Assembly: GCF_001039355.2 (NCBI RefSeq)
Contig: NW_019774859.1
Span: forward strand, 369,797-433,796
Direction of reading: 5' to 3'
Source: Lingula anatina
Lineage: Eukaryota; Brachiopoda; Lingulata; Lingulida; Lingulidae
Length of the DNA stretch: 64,000 bases
The notes beneath the pieces are model-generated. The model made no database searches and was not told the DNA's origin. It worked only from the letters and a program-made list of their open reading frames with translations. The position numbers and the translations under genes were made by a program. This document shows, one piece after another, positions 1-12,229 of this stretch. How positions within the stretch are numbered: the first letter of the stretch is position 1; each line of letters starts with the position of its first letter.

Positions 1-637
1 GCCTAACACAATTTTAATTCTTTAGTCTATTCTCTCATTTCTAAATTAATTTAGACAATTTGAGGTACTACTGCGGGTCTCAGTCAGAATGAGAGATAAT
101 CCTTTTTTCCTCACCTTTGGAAGTGGGAAAGTGACCCTGACCTCTGTGTCCCCAGTAATGATGAATTTGTCTAAAAAATTGTTGAACTAGGTTCTCCACT
201 GTCTCTCGAGTTACAACGCGGAAGAAAAAATAAATCAATTATAAAGAGATAGAACTTGACAAATAAGGTGTGACATTTTGGCTCCTTGTTCCAAGGCCTT
301 GTTCACATGATTTTTAGATAAAAACACAATTAATCTCTTTTGGAAATTATTTGCTTTTTTTTCTGTCTACATATGCAATTGATTTCAAATGGGTTTTTCA
401 TTATCTCTTGTCTCATGCCTTAACTGTCACCAGGGCGTGTCAATTCTCCCCATCAAGATGACATCCTAACTCATGAAGCTCACATTAACAAGTTATTCAT
501 GTGATAAAAACCCTATGATGAAGGGTTGAATTGCCATGCCTCATAGGCAAAAACCCACTCAGAATCTTTAGGAACGATTCAGTTTCTAACTTAAACTGTC
601 TTTGAATATTCTAAATGTCACATTCTTGGAGTTTTCA

Positions 638-3600
638 TCACGTTAGCTTGGTGATCAAAACAGCTGTGACTATGATTCCAACCAGAATGAAGAATGGAAG
701 CCACGTTTTGATGAATGAACAGCAACTAAAACGAGAGGAATGAAAGAATTTGAAAATGACTACCAACAACTCATGTGTTCCCATACTGTCACAGTACTGT
801 TGAAGACATCGAAATATCTTAAAGGAAACAGCCAAATTTAATTAATATATTCCTAAACAATATTTTCATTACTTTCATTTAAACAAATATGAATAATGGT
901 TTTGAGAGTAGGTAAATAAACTAAACACTGAGAAAAAATGTAATCCATTTCTATTTCTTGACATTTATAACACTTAAAAACACACAAACAAAAAACAAAC
1001 AAAACATCTTTTCATATCTAACAAATCAAAAAAACAGTGTCACATCTAACTCACTGCCAAAGCAAACTTCCATTTTGTACTTACTTCACATATTTCCCGT
1101 GAATCAGCATCAGAAAACACAGAGAAAACATATTCCAGGATGTCTTCTTGTCATACTGCATGGTGTTCATTGCCAGGGCAACATGGGAGTGACAATTATC
1201 ACAAAATAAGTTGTGCTGAAAGAAAGGAAGTTAACAAAATATTTTATGAAATTAAAACAAGTATACCTATATTTGAACAAAATGGGTTACGTAATGCTCC
1301 AAATGTTTTTTAGCCATCCCACACTGAAAGGAGTTACAATTTTTTCCTTTATCAGCATTTGTGAAACTTAATTTGAAGAAAACTAGAACATTATCCCATG
1401 TTCAGATTTTGCTTTACCAAAATTGTTCAAGGGAGAAAAAATCACAAATTTTTTGCTTATGATTGGCAGAGACACTGAAAAGCTAAAAATCCTAATACTG
1501 CTTACCATGTGTTTTTATATATTTCTTCAATGGCTCACAGGGCCGTAGCCTGAGCAAAATGCCAGGGGGGGCAGTAAGCGGACACAAAGGGGCGAAGCTA
1601 CCGAGGGGGGTGGGTGTGGTGTGTAAAATTCCAAATTCCAGGGGGGGCAGCTGCCCCCCCTGCCCCCCCGGAGGCTACGGCCCTGGCTCATGCATGGAAA
1701 TACTTTAATTTTATACTGATTACCTTGTATTTTCCATTTCTATTTGATGCCTGATGAGCTAAAAGTTTTATTTCTATACAGTACTGCTTACCATGTGTTT
1801 TTTATATTCTTCTGATGCCTCATATACTGCTCTGTCATATGCCTCCTTCCCTGTGTGAACATTGTCCAATGATAGCTGCCAATACCTGAAACACAATCAG
1901 AATGTGACAGCTGTCTTCTCTAACACAATGTCTTCTCCAGCAAAATGTGTTGTCTGTATTGCAATCTGTTCTAAATTATGTTTTTTCTACACCAATGCGT
2001 GCATTTTAACACAATGGGCAATACAGTGAAATAAAATAAATTAAAATAAAATAATATAAACTTAAGAAAAAAAAAATCAATGGTTTCATTGACTTAAAAA
2101 ATCTGAATTTTCAACAAAACAATACATTCAACTTCTGTATATTACTATATACAACATGAACATTTGAGCACCAATTAAAGGGATAATCACTCTTCGTATG
2201 AGATCTATATTTCACAATAAAAACATTGTGAATGACTCATAGAAATATAATATATTCTGTTTTACCACAAAAACGGCAGTTATAGCTATTATTCTGATAT
2301 CTGAGCTTGTCTTTAGACCACGTGACCTCCACTGATGGCTATACTCTGTTCAAATCTCTTAAGAGATTATAACAAAAAAAAAAAACATTTTAGAAAAAAA
2401 AAAAAAAAAAAAAACAGGGACTAATTTTGAATGTAAAAATGGATTCATTCACCATTGGTAAGTATGGGAAAATTGTTCTTTACTCCAGGAAAATTCATTT
2501 TTTGGCCAAAACAAAGAGTTATTATCCCTTTAAAGATGTAACAATTATTTAAATAGAAAACAACTCACTTTGTTGGGTTTCCAAATCCCATACAATCTTC
2601 CTAAAATACCAATATAAAGATTAATGAAAACATTGCAAACCATAAAGAAGCAAATTCTAAAATAATGATTTCCTTTTCAAGAAGTAACAACATACATAAT
2701 TACTTTCAATATCTATATTTTATAATAATATACTGAGCTTAAATCTTTCAGTACAGTAAATTAATTTGTTTGAAATTAAACAGTAAATAAAAAATAAATA
2801 TATAAATTATTTATATCAATTTATTTCCTTCCATTCACTTCCTTTACTCTTCTTTCCAACCAAGTTATGTCCATATTTGTGTATTGTGAAACGACAGGAA
2901 TAAATACTATGCCATTACTTACTGAAACATAATATGGTCCTGCGAAATCTCTAATTACTCCAGCTGTTGTGGCAATGCCCATGTGACCAATGAAAGGAAA
3001 CAGCCATCTGAAATGATCAAACGAAGCCAACTGAAAGTGATCTGTTGTTATTATGTTATTTTTACTATCATTTATAATTATCAAATAATGTTAATTTTCT
3101 TCACTGTCAAAACAAGACTAAGAAATATATACAACTATTAAAATATCTTAAATACTTTTCTTTAGAAAAACATATTTTAAGGAGGTTTGTGTATGAGCCA
3201 CTAGCAGTTTAGACTGCATTCAGATCCACACATTTTTCTAGCTGGGTTTTACTAGCATCAGCAAGAATCTTCCGCAGAGTTGGATCGACCCAGCTAGTGT
3301 GATGTGTGCATCTGAATGCGCCCTTAGTCTGGCTGGACACAGTAACAGAGAAAGTTATAAAAATTTATAAGAGCAGATATTTAAGGGTATATTAAAAAAG
3401 GGATCTTTTTTGTGTTAATTGAATGTGTTCCCATATGCTTTGCTGTGAAACACATTTAAAGAATTCAAAGATAACCCCTTGGGTTTGGTTGCACGCTATT
3501 TTTCCACATTTTTAAATGTTATCTTAAACGTTTCTTCTTTCTTTTCAGGTATTAGGATGGTTTGAGCAGACAGCACATTGTTGCAGAGACATTGTGGATT

Positions 3601-4061
3601 GGTCACAAAGTAATACACAATCCACAGTAAGAGAAGTGAGAATACATCTTAAAGATCTCTTGAAAATATGTCAGCTGAGTGATACCGTACTAGCTATATT
3701 TCATTTGAACACCGAGTTTTTTTATTTGTCACAACTCTATGATGTTTCACAAAAAGTTCAATAATCTTGAGGTAGTGGGGTTATTTATCGACATTTTTTT
3801 CTAAAGAATACTACTCCCCCCCCCCCACTCCCCCCTCTTCTGCGGTTAAACAGTCACTTACGTTAGCAGTGGTATGGGGGTCCAAACAACGCAGTGTGGA
3901 TAACGGTTTTTGATGGGATTAACTTCATCTGCGTTCATGAAGAGGTCTGTGGATGACATTCTCACTTCTGCGTTCTTGATCGGTGTCGTTTCCCCCTTTG
4001 CTTCTCTCACGTCCACAGAAACTTCGCTTCGCTGAGAAAGCCTGTCACCGGAAGCGGCCAT
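638..4061 (-). CDS. TMEM222: TMEM222 (DUF778 membrane protein), 6 coding exons
   Basis: Coding exons on the minus strand: 4061-3862, 3007-2923, 2600-2569, 1885-1792, 1215-1085, 725-638 (630 nt, 209 aa; human TMEM222 is about 208 aa). All introns are GT-AG and phases join cleanly. Diagnostic segments seen: PHCVVWTPIPLLTWLFPFIG across exon 1/2, GHMGIATTAGVIRDFAGPYY in exon 2, FGNPTKYWQL across exon 3/4, HNLFCDNCHSHVALAMNTMQ in exon 5, and a C-terminal hydrophobic segment (FIKTWLPFFILVGIIVTAVL) ending in KLT. The start chosen is the ATG at 4061; the open frame upstream of it has no ATG. The family is a conserved eukaryotic multi-pass membrane protein of unsettled molecular function. It shares a 267-bp intergenic interval with the TCF19-like gene. 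Intron 1 and intron 4 contain MITE-like insertions, and intron 4 also holds a duplicate of the exon 4 end. Confidence 0.93.
1538..1685. mobile_element. Non-autonomous TIR element (CAGGGCCGTAGCC family), 148 bp
   Basis: Begins CAGGGCCGTAGCCTGAGC and ends AGGCTACGGCCCTG as an inverted copy. It is flanked by a perfect 5-bp direct repeat GCTCA (1533-1537 and 1686-1690). No coding capacity; the interior is G/C homopolymer-rich. It sits in intron 4 of TMEM222. Ends and target duplication resemble the elements at 22562 and 24759. Confidence 0.85.
3205..3335. mobile_element. Foldback MITE-like palindrome in TMEM222 intron 1
   Basis: Left arm agactgcattcagatcc...ctagctgggt is matched in inverted orientation by the right arm acccagctag...gcatctgaatgcgcccttagtct. 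Arms are about 45 bp and diverged, with a short centre. No coding potential. No clear target duplication was found, so family assignment is open. Confidence 0.65.
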
Positions 4062-4328
4062 TAGCAAAATATTGCGGTGCACTATGGGTGATAAACTTTT
4101 AAAACCATATCAAAATATTCTATTTTACTTGATATTGCACCATTTGGGTACAACATATACAATTCCATTCGATATTAACATGAAAAATGTATGACTTTGG
4201 ACTAAATTATACATGAGAGAGATATTTGTCAATGCTCACGCAAATTCTCGCTTAAGTGCGACAAATAGGACTTCGCGGTAAATATGATAGAGTAGTTCTC
4301 TATTTTAAGGCCAGAAAATTCTTGAATT
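4062..4328. promoter_or_regulatory. Head-to-head promoter interval TMEM222 / TCF19-like
   Basis: The interval between two divergent start codons is 267 bp, so both 5' UTRs and both core promoters must lie here unless upstream non-coding exons exist. I see no convincing TATA box at either end. CpG-containing words (gcgagaatttgcgtgag, cttcgcgg) occur near the middle, consistent with a TATA-less bidirectional promoter. This is inference from gene arrangement. Confidence 0.5.
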
Positions 4329-4441
4329 ATGGCGACAAACGAAGACGTTAGCTATCAGATACGGCGTATAGGAACGCCGCCCTCTGCCCCAGGAGTCAAA
4401 CCCGTTATCAGGTCTTAGCCTTATTCTTGCTTAGATTCATT

Positions 4442-4528
<87 letters not shown>

Positions 4529-7500
4529 GCAAATACACGCACGTGTATGAACAATCACAGAACCGATACAATAGATAAAATGTAACAAAGAAATTTACTG
4601 GGCATGTAAAATTGAAAAAGTTAATTGTCTGTTATTGCATAACTTTGTTTATTTATTTATTTATGTGTAAATTTTTTGTTATGTCTGGGAAAAAAAAACA
4701 AGTTAATAGTATAGTCTTGACAGACTCTCAGCTAGTGATCTATCGAAACTAAAATTGCTATTTCCACAGGCTACAAGAAGATCATATCATTCTGGGGCGC
4801 CAACCAAGCAGACAAGACTTTTACCTGGACTCTAAGCTGCACCCAAACCTGATATCACGGAGACATGCTATGATTGACAGGGTGCAAAACAATTTCTACC
4901 TCACTGACAGCAGCCTGAATGGGACCTATGTCAATGATATTAGGGTAAGGGAGAGCATCCCGTGTTTCATAGCCTGTCAGAGGGGGTCTTCAGTTACCAT
5001 TATCAACATTCTTCTTAATGGATACAACAGGAATATGGTCACTGTCAGTCAGAGGAAATTTGAAAAATGTATTCATATTTCTCTAAATTTTTGGTGCTTT
5101 ACTGGCATATTAGACATTTGGCTAAGCCAAAATACATAAGTATGATGTCATCCTTGAATGTTCTGTATGTAAACAATGTTAAACTTCTTTATACACTAAT
5201 TGTTTTATCATTACTCACAATTGATTTTTTTCTTTTTTCGATGAACTGTTAGTGTTCTTATTAAGACTTTGGCAAAATATTTCAGCATTTGAGTTGACAA
5301 AACATAAATGTTTCAAAGTACTATTTATTTTTCTTTTTTAATGAAAAAATACTAATTTGTTGCTGTTATGAAAAACATTCCAGATAGAAGGTTGCTATAA
5401 GCTGAACCTGGGGGATGTTATAGCATTTGGCCATTTGATGGCAGCACAGATCAAACCAGGCCAATACGAGCCACAGGAAGACTCAGAGTTCATTTATAAG
5501 GTAAGCAGGATGATTGTCTACTGATTTGAAGAGAAATTAATTCAGAATGACATTTTTGTTTGTAATACTTTATAAGAGTGATTTTAAATTGAAGAAAAGA
5601 GAATCAGTTTTTGTAACAAATTTTATAAGAAAAAAAGGCAAAGAGCAACAGCAATATGAACAGTGCATATTATCTCTTATGTTTCAGTTTGAGATTATGC
5701 CAAAAGAAGGAGGCACTGAGGGAACAAATAATGTGTCTAGGGATGATTCAGTACATGAAGATGACAACGAGAGGACGGTGCTTTCTGACATGGACCCCAA
5801 TACTCTTCCTAAAGACAATAGTCGCAGATGCTCTTCTGAAACTGCTGCAAAGAGTGTGAGAGAATCCTTGCAGCTCACTGACAGTGTCAATACTATATAC
5901 ACAGTTTGTGAAAATAAAATGGGCCTGAACCATCTTGATAAAGACACAAAAAGGGAAGTGACACCAGAAATAGAACAAGACCTCTTAGAATACCAACAGT
6001 TCAACATATATGATCATTGTAATCACAGTACAAATAAATGTCAAGCTGGGCAGTCAGTTACTTCCGAAGAATCATCCAAGCTTGGTAGCACTGTGGTGAT
6101 ACACAAAGACTTGAAAAATGATAAAATGCTATGTCAGGGACAAGACAAGTCAAAAGATGATAAGATGTCTAGCATACCTAATATGGGACACAAAACTGAC
6201 AGTCAAGATTTAGTCCTGGAGCACCTATCACCACAGGATTTCCATCTGTTTGTGAATGACAATCAAATCAGTAGAAGTGACCACAGCTCTAATGAGGCTA
6301 AAACTGACCAGCAGATCCTGACCAGTAGAGATCAAATGATGTTTTTCGTGAATGGGATCAGTGCCACCAAAACTGGGGACCGAGATCGACCTGACCCAGA
6401 TTTGACAGGTCATGGTGAAAGTCTGGACCTAAAAGAACACCCTGCTGACCTTGAGGGTCAAGGTCACAGTACAGATGAGGACAACACTGTGTTTCAGGAA
6501 GCAGTGAGAAGAGCGCAGAGCTTCGATGCCTGCAGCATGGAGGACATCTTTGCTGAATCGCAGGACGATGGTGATGATGTCGCAATCCACATCGATTCAA
6601 GTGACAGTACCCATCAACTTGACAATGCTGTTAGTCACAGTATCATAACTGGTGACAGTAAACATTTAGGTGACAATGCTGTCATTGACAGTAGCAATAC
6701 TGGTGACATTAACCATCAGCATGACAATGCAAAAAGTCATGTGGTCAGCCATGATAATGATGATGATGTTGATGATAATGGTACTGTACATGTCAAGGAA
6801 ATGTCCAGCAAACGATATGGAAAGAGAGGGAGAAAACTTGGAAACAGGGGTTAGTTGAACAACAAGCATAAATTTCCCCCCTGATCTTATCCAGTTTAGC
6901 TATGATAGAACATGGTGAAATGCTTTTCATTGTTTTTTAGATTTATATATAATGATGATAAAAATTAGGTGATAAACCATGCATTGACATACGTTTTCTG
7001 ATGTTTTAACCCTGCAGTCTCTTAAAAAAATTTTTTTTATTTTTGTACTTGTATGTGGTAACAGCCAGATGACCACAGTGAGGACCTATATAAGTGGACC
7101 CACAATAAATGTATTTGGCACAGAGGTTACAAAGGTTAAAAGTAGAAATTTGTGTCAGAACATTAAGAATTTCTCAGTTATCTTTCTTACTCATTTTCTT
7201 TTTATCCAAAAGAGACTTTTGGCAAATGTGGATGGCATTATCCCACTTTATCCCTTGCATATCGCGATTTCATTTCAAGAAGTTGAAATGGGTGAATAAT
7301 AGTGGCATGTCTTATATTTTCTAGGAAAACATACGGCTGGTAATAGAAAAAGGAAGAAGTCTGAAGATTGGTACTGGCACTATGATGAAGACACCTGTGC
7401 TTCTTATGACTGTGTGAAACCCACAGGGAGTAAAGTAGACTGGGTAAGTGATCTTAAACTGAACTGGGTAAGTGACCTTAAAGTTGACTGGGTAAGTGAC

Positions 7501-8270
7501 CTTAAAGTGGACTGGGTAAGTGACCTAAAGTGGACTGGTTATGTGACCTAAAAGGGGATTGGGTAAGTGACCTTAAAGTGGACTGGGTAAGTGACCTAAA
7601 CTGGGCTGGGTAAGTGACCTTAAAGTGGACTGGGTAAGTGACCTTAAAGTGAACTAGGTAAGTGAACTAAAAGTAGACTGGGTAAGTTACCTTACAAGAG
7701 ATTATATACTAAATAACCAGGTTAATTCTAAATGTTTGGGCTGTTATTGGAGTGGGGTTGGGATGGTTGCAATATGAATCCCTTGCTTAAGATACTTTTA
7801 CATTATTTGCAATAAAATAGTATAAAAAATTATCTCATTGGTTTTTTTGGTAATTTTTTGTGGAAGTTGCTTATTAGAATTAAAGTGAATCAGCCATGTA
7901 AATTGCTTATATTATTCAACAGTGGCAAATGTCAGTTCAAAGTTCAAGATTTATGGTAATTTACAAAATGAATTCAAATTATAATCATTACCTTTAATGA
8001 CATTGTATAACTTAGTAACAACATATAAAAAGTCAGAAAAGCTAGTTTGGTTTGTCTCTGAACACATTGTCGTAAGTAAAAGAAAATGATAATATTATTT
8101 TAATGGTAGGTAGGGGGGAGGTCAGAATATTTGATAGTTGTTTACCTTAAAGTATTCTATTCCAGGTGCAGTGTGATGACTGTGATAAGTGGTACCACAC
8201 CCTGTGTGCAGGCTGCTCTATAGACCAAGTCAGAGACTCCAGTGCAGAATTCCATTGTGGATGCTTGTGA
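4329..8270 (+). CDS. TCF19: TCF19-like protein: N-terminal FHA domain, C-terminal PHD finger; 6 coding exons
   Basis: Exons 4329-4411, 4770-4944, 5384-5500, 5688-6849, 7325-7443, 8166-8270 (1761 nt, 586 aa). FHA domain about residues 28-118: LGR at 36-38, SRRH at 57-60, NGTYVN at 78-83, the conserved phosphopeptide-binding positions. Exon 4 encodes a long low-complexity acidic linker (residues about 126-512, rich in Asp, Ser, His). It is followed by a basic NLS-like patch (KRYGKRGRK, NRKRKK) and a PHD finger from about residue 536: CASYDC, VQCDDCDKWYHTLC, AGCSIDQVRD, FHCGC. FHA plus PHD in this order is the TCF19 architecture, and the end of the PHD resembles vertebrate TCF19. The linker is longer than in mammals. 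Exon 1 uses a weak donor (CAG/gtctta) but gives a frame that leads straight into the FHA. Expected to be a nuclear histone-mark reader. A splice-donor tandem repeat follows exon 5. Confidence 0.88.
4445..4528. repeat. (TC)n followed by (CA)n microsatellite
   Basis: About 60 bp of TC dinucleotides run directly into about 24 bp of CA, in intron 1 of the TCF19-like gene, 34 bp after the proposed weak exon 1 donor. Confidence 0.95.
7429..7691 (+). repeat. 24-bp tandem repeat (about 11 copies) built on a splice donor
   Basis: The unit ctgggtaagtgaccttaaag(tgga) is repeated from the end of exon 5 into intron 5 of the TCF19-like gene. Unit length is 23-24 bp. Ten of about eleven copies keep GTAAGT preceded by G; the fifth reads ggttatgtg. 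The first copy spans the true exon end (GTAGACTGG) and donor. Confidence 0.95.
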
Positions 8271-10889
8271 TCCCTCCTCCCCCACCTTTCGTCAAAACCC
8301 ACCCCCCTCTCCTCCAGAGGCTGAATGTGTTATTTCTCATAGCCCAAAACACTCTGCTCTTTAAGAAATTACATAAGTACAATAATAATTGAAATTAAGG
8401 GTACCAGAGGAAACCAGAATTGACCGCTTATTTATGTAATATTATATGAATGCAAATAGGTGCAAAACTTTTACTTACACTGGCTGAGGCTGTCGAGAAG
8501 TTATGCTCTTGAATGGCTCAGCTGCGTTAAGTTTTTCGGAAAGAATGGGACAATATTACGCAAAACAAACTCAATAGGCTGAAAGATGGATAGGCTGTTT
8601 GCAAATATCCACTTTTCCTTCGCAGGGAAAAAAACCGAAAAGGACTAATGGAAAAATCAGTTTTCCTTCCTGGATACTATAACTTGCTTCACATATTGGG
8701 GGGGAGGGGGTTTCAATAGAGTTAAAATAAGGGCTTAAAGAAAGTTGTTCCATTCTCACAACATAACGTTTCTGGCACAAATCAATCGCGAAATGAAAAG
8801 TGTGAGAAAGTGTGTTGTCATGAAGTCTGTAGCCCCCCCCCACCCCCGAAGTCGATGCTTGCAAATGGAGTGAGGTATCAGTTGAAAATTTGACGAGTGC
8901 CCTTGGAAATACCAAGATCTGACCAATCTTCACTGGAATCAAGTTGTCTATTAACTTAAGTAGTATGATAGCTGTTGTCATGACTGTGTTTTTTTGATAG
9001 GGATGAACATTTCCTGACATTTTTATGTGTAAATGAAAGTGGCAATAGTTTGTATGGGGTAATTTCATTTAAAGAAGTTAATGGGATAATCATCATTTAT
9101 TATCTTTATTTGATTTTGTGTTCACTGTTATAATCATGGACTTTATCTGAAGCCTATACACACCAATGCCATGAGTAAGCTGGGTAGCTCAGCCTATAGC
9201 TCAGTGTGTGGGTTGGTCTAAAATTGACGAAATTCTTATATTATGAATGTAAAACGCGTTGTTTTAAGGTGCTAAATAATAATAATTATTATTTAAGTTC
9301 ATCTGTGGTGGTTGCTTTTTTCAGTTAAGATTGTCACTTCTGACAGGTGGAAGGTGCTATATGAAGCTCTATTTTACTCGTTTGTAATATTTGTTTGTGG
9401 AGTTTTCTCCTCGTCGAGAAAACTAAATTGTAAATATTTAATACCTGCCTCTTTTTTGTACCTAAATCTAAATCTGTTTGTTAATGGAAAATATACACTT
9501 ATCACCGTGATTTTCATGTTGTTGTATCAAGAATCCAACAAATTGGCCAATTTCAGAAACTGGATTATTATTAACAGGTAATTCAACTAACTTCAACCAG
9601 AGTGAGAAGCAGGTTTTGAAGATGCAATAGTAGTTCTGTTGTAAATAGGTGCAATATGCAATCATGTTTTTGAATGAAATAAATAATAATACAAACTAAG
9701 TTACCATTAACTTTTACACATCTGTTTGTAGCACTCCATAGTCTGTCAAAGTGCATCTTTAGTAATAAACTGATACCTTCCCAGTCAATATTTCCTGTAC
9801 TTCTTGTCCAGCTTCATCAGGGTATTGGTTTGAAAAGTTCCAAGTATGATAATAACACTTTATGACATGAAACTTTTATTGCAATTGACATTGTGATTGA
9901 CCATGTTCCAAACATCTAACAGTGCACTATTACTGTGCAGTAAAATATTCATGACACTTAGAAAAAAAATTAATTCACCATTTTAATAAATTACATAGAC
10001 TATTTCATATTGATGCACGTTTCCAATATATGTATTTTGTTTTAGTCCTGTATACTGCATTTGATTAACTACGATTAAGTCTGTTCAATTTAACAATAAT
10101 ATAATAACAAATGGATATTATTTTCAATACTGTACACTATTTACATTATCTTCCTATGTACAATTCAAGATACCATCTGCGAAATGTTCTCAAGAGTCTA
10201 ATGAACTGAGCGAAAATATATGAACCTAATTTGAATGAATAGATAATGAGTGAAATAAATATATAAGTTTATAGCATAGCTCGTCTTGCCTTGGGGTATG
10301 AATATTATTATGAAATAGATCATACATAGAAGTTTGAGCTGAGAAATGTGAGCTAGTTCCTACATGCACTTGTGGGCTCAAAACGTAACGTATGATGAAG
10401 ATGATGACACATATTATAAAATGGAATTATTATACATATACTTAAAATGATTGCAAATTTAAAGAATTGCTCGACTTCTAAAAGTGGAAGCAATACTAAT
10501 ATCACATTATATATAAATAAATTGTATTTTTTTACATTTTGGTTTTCTAATATTTTTTTTATAAATATTAAACACAGATATCACATGTTCAACAAGCGCA
10601 AGCAATGCACATATCACGTTCTTCAAGTAACGGGACACTTCATTATCTGTCCCAGGGCAGCAGTAAAATTAATTTGAGGTTCAACTTCTTGTTTGTTTAA
10701 ATCATTTCTATCCCTTTTTTTCCTCACAAATTTGCGAAAGTGTGATCACATTAGGCGTGCAGTTAAGCAGGGCAATACGGAAAATGTCCCTCACCATGTT
10801 GTTTATGGGTTGGATGAAATATCAACGACTCCTTACTATAAACATAACAGTTGTCATTGGCCGTGGCGTCCTACGTGTAATGTACATGA

Positions 10890-11137
10890 CAGGGGCAGAT
10901 TTAGGCCGTCTTCTGGGTCTTCCGGAAAACGGTCAGATTTTCAAGTTTACATTGAGGGGTATCTAATTTTTTTCTGTTGGAAGACGGTCAAAATTGGAGG
11001 ATGAATCAACAAAGATAATTTGGAAGACTGTCAGAAAATATCTCTGGATCCGCCCTTGAAAGACGGTCAAAATTGGAGGATGAATCAACAAAGATAATGT
11101 GAAAGACTGTCAGTAAATAGCTCTGAATCCGCCCCTG
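10890..11137. mobile_element. hAT-like MITE with internally duplicated 3' half
   Basis: Starts CAGGGGCAGATTTAGG and ends CTGAATCCGCCCCTG, inverted termini of the CAGGGGCGGATCC type. The 3' part occurs twice in tandem (about 10981-11058 and 11059-11137, about 79 bp each, each ending in the GGATCCGCCC or GAATCCGCCC terminus). The same family is found in inverted orientation at 20738-20904. No target duplication is recognisable at this copy. Confidence 0.8.
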
Positions 11138-11974
11138 TTCAGACATGTATGTGATATGTGTATTGCCTACTTATAGGACATTTCTGTGGCCTATGGCCCC
11201 ATTCCTAAAAATTCCATCGGTATACGTAGATCGATCAAATTCAGCGTACTGTGACACGCCTCCATCTGGCGTTGAGTAGAACACCAAAAAAAAAAAAAAA
11301 AAAATGGTGGTTATACGAGTTCGTTGGAAACAAGAGGAGTCTGAGGGGACGTGTCATTTAGTTAAGCTGATTGCACTCAGCGAGAGTCCCCGAAAAGTTG
11401 CATCGATATACGTTAATCGATGGTGTATACGTATATGGGGGATGGTGTCTATGGCAGTCTTTCCTTTAGCATGCTAGAGATTGTCTTTGGTCCACAGTTC
11501 CCGCGCTCCCGTATCTTGTCACACCCCCGGGAGGTGTCGCCACGATCTCCATAGAACAGACCTCAGTAAGGTGGGTATAACTTCGATTCTTCCTGTGAAT
11601 AATAATAATAATAATAATAATAGTAATGGATTTTCATAACTGGGCTCCAAGTTCTCCCAAAAACCTAAAAAAAGTTAAAACTTATGTTCTAAACTTACCA
11701 ATTTCGTACTCAAATTCTAGACTGCCAACTAAAATTACCTTCTTACATGTATTATTGGCAATACTCATGGAAAATTATAAAATATGCGTAAACGTAAAAC
11801 GTCTCGGGTTTACTGTTTAAAATTCAAAAGTTTGAACAGCCCTTTTAGACTTAGACGAAAGAAAGCTTTTAGAATTTTTTGTCCGTCATGCTGTAGATGT
11901 CGTATGAAGTTCAAAATTACTATACTTTTGCGTTTCAATATTCCAAAATACATATTCAAGCAACAATAACTTAA

Positions 11975-12200
11975 CACCCCATTTCCATAGATTTTTAGAT
12001 CGATCTATCCCTGTGGGGAGTCTCACTAGATTACTGTCAGCTTGGCCGGCTTAAGCGTCTGTCCCGCCTACTAAAAGCTGTAAGGGGGTAATTAACTATG
12101 GTGCCCGCTCGGCTGACTGCAATTTAGCGTGAACCCCCAGGGAGTTAGGTCGATCTAAATCTTAATCTCTAGATCGATCTAAATCTCTGGGAAAGCACCC
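11975..12200. mobile_element. Inverted-repeat element with TAA flanks (PIF/Harbinger-like MITE candidate)
   Basis: Left end (caccccatttccatagattt then agatcgatcta) is an imperfect inverted copy of the right end (tagatcgatctaaatctctgggaaagcaccc). It is flanked on both sides by TAA, the 3-bp target type used by PIF/Harbinger elements. No coding capacity. It lies 30 bp from the stop codon of the CTLD-mucin gene, so it may form part of that gene's 3' UTR. Confidence 0.6.
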
Positions 12201-12229
12201 TAATAAGAGGAACAAATTATCACGTTTTA

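Larger units (their letters stand above)
8271..12229. other. Intergenic region between TCF19-like and CTLD-mucin
   Basis: No recognisable coding exon. It holds AT-rich sequence and short chance frames. The stretch 9180-9300 (ggtagctcag... followed by aaggtgctaaataataataa) resembles a SINE remnant, weakly. It also contains a duplicated-half hAT-like MITE (10890-11137), sequence around 11210-11430 with scattered gatcgat words, and a TAA-flanked inverted-repeat element (11975-12200). The 3' UTRs of both convergent genes should lie here. I could not place a poly(A) site with confidence; AATAAA occurs on the plus strand near 9678 and 9764. Confidence 0.5.

Noticed and set aside
9180-9300. Possible tRNA-derived SINE (ggtagctcag ... 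aataataataa)
   Set aside because: Only a head-like word and an A/T tail; no full A/B box spacing or second copy in the window.
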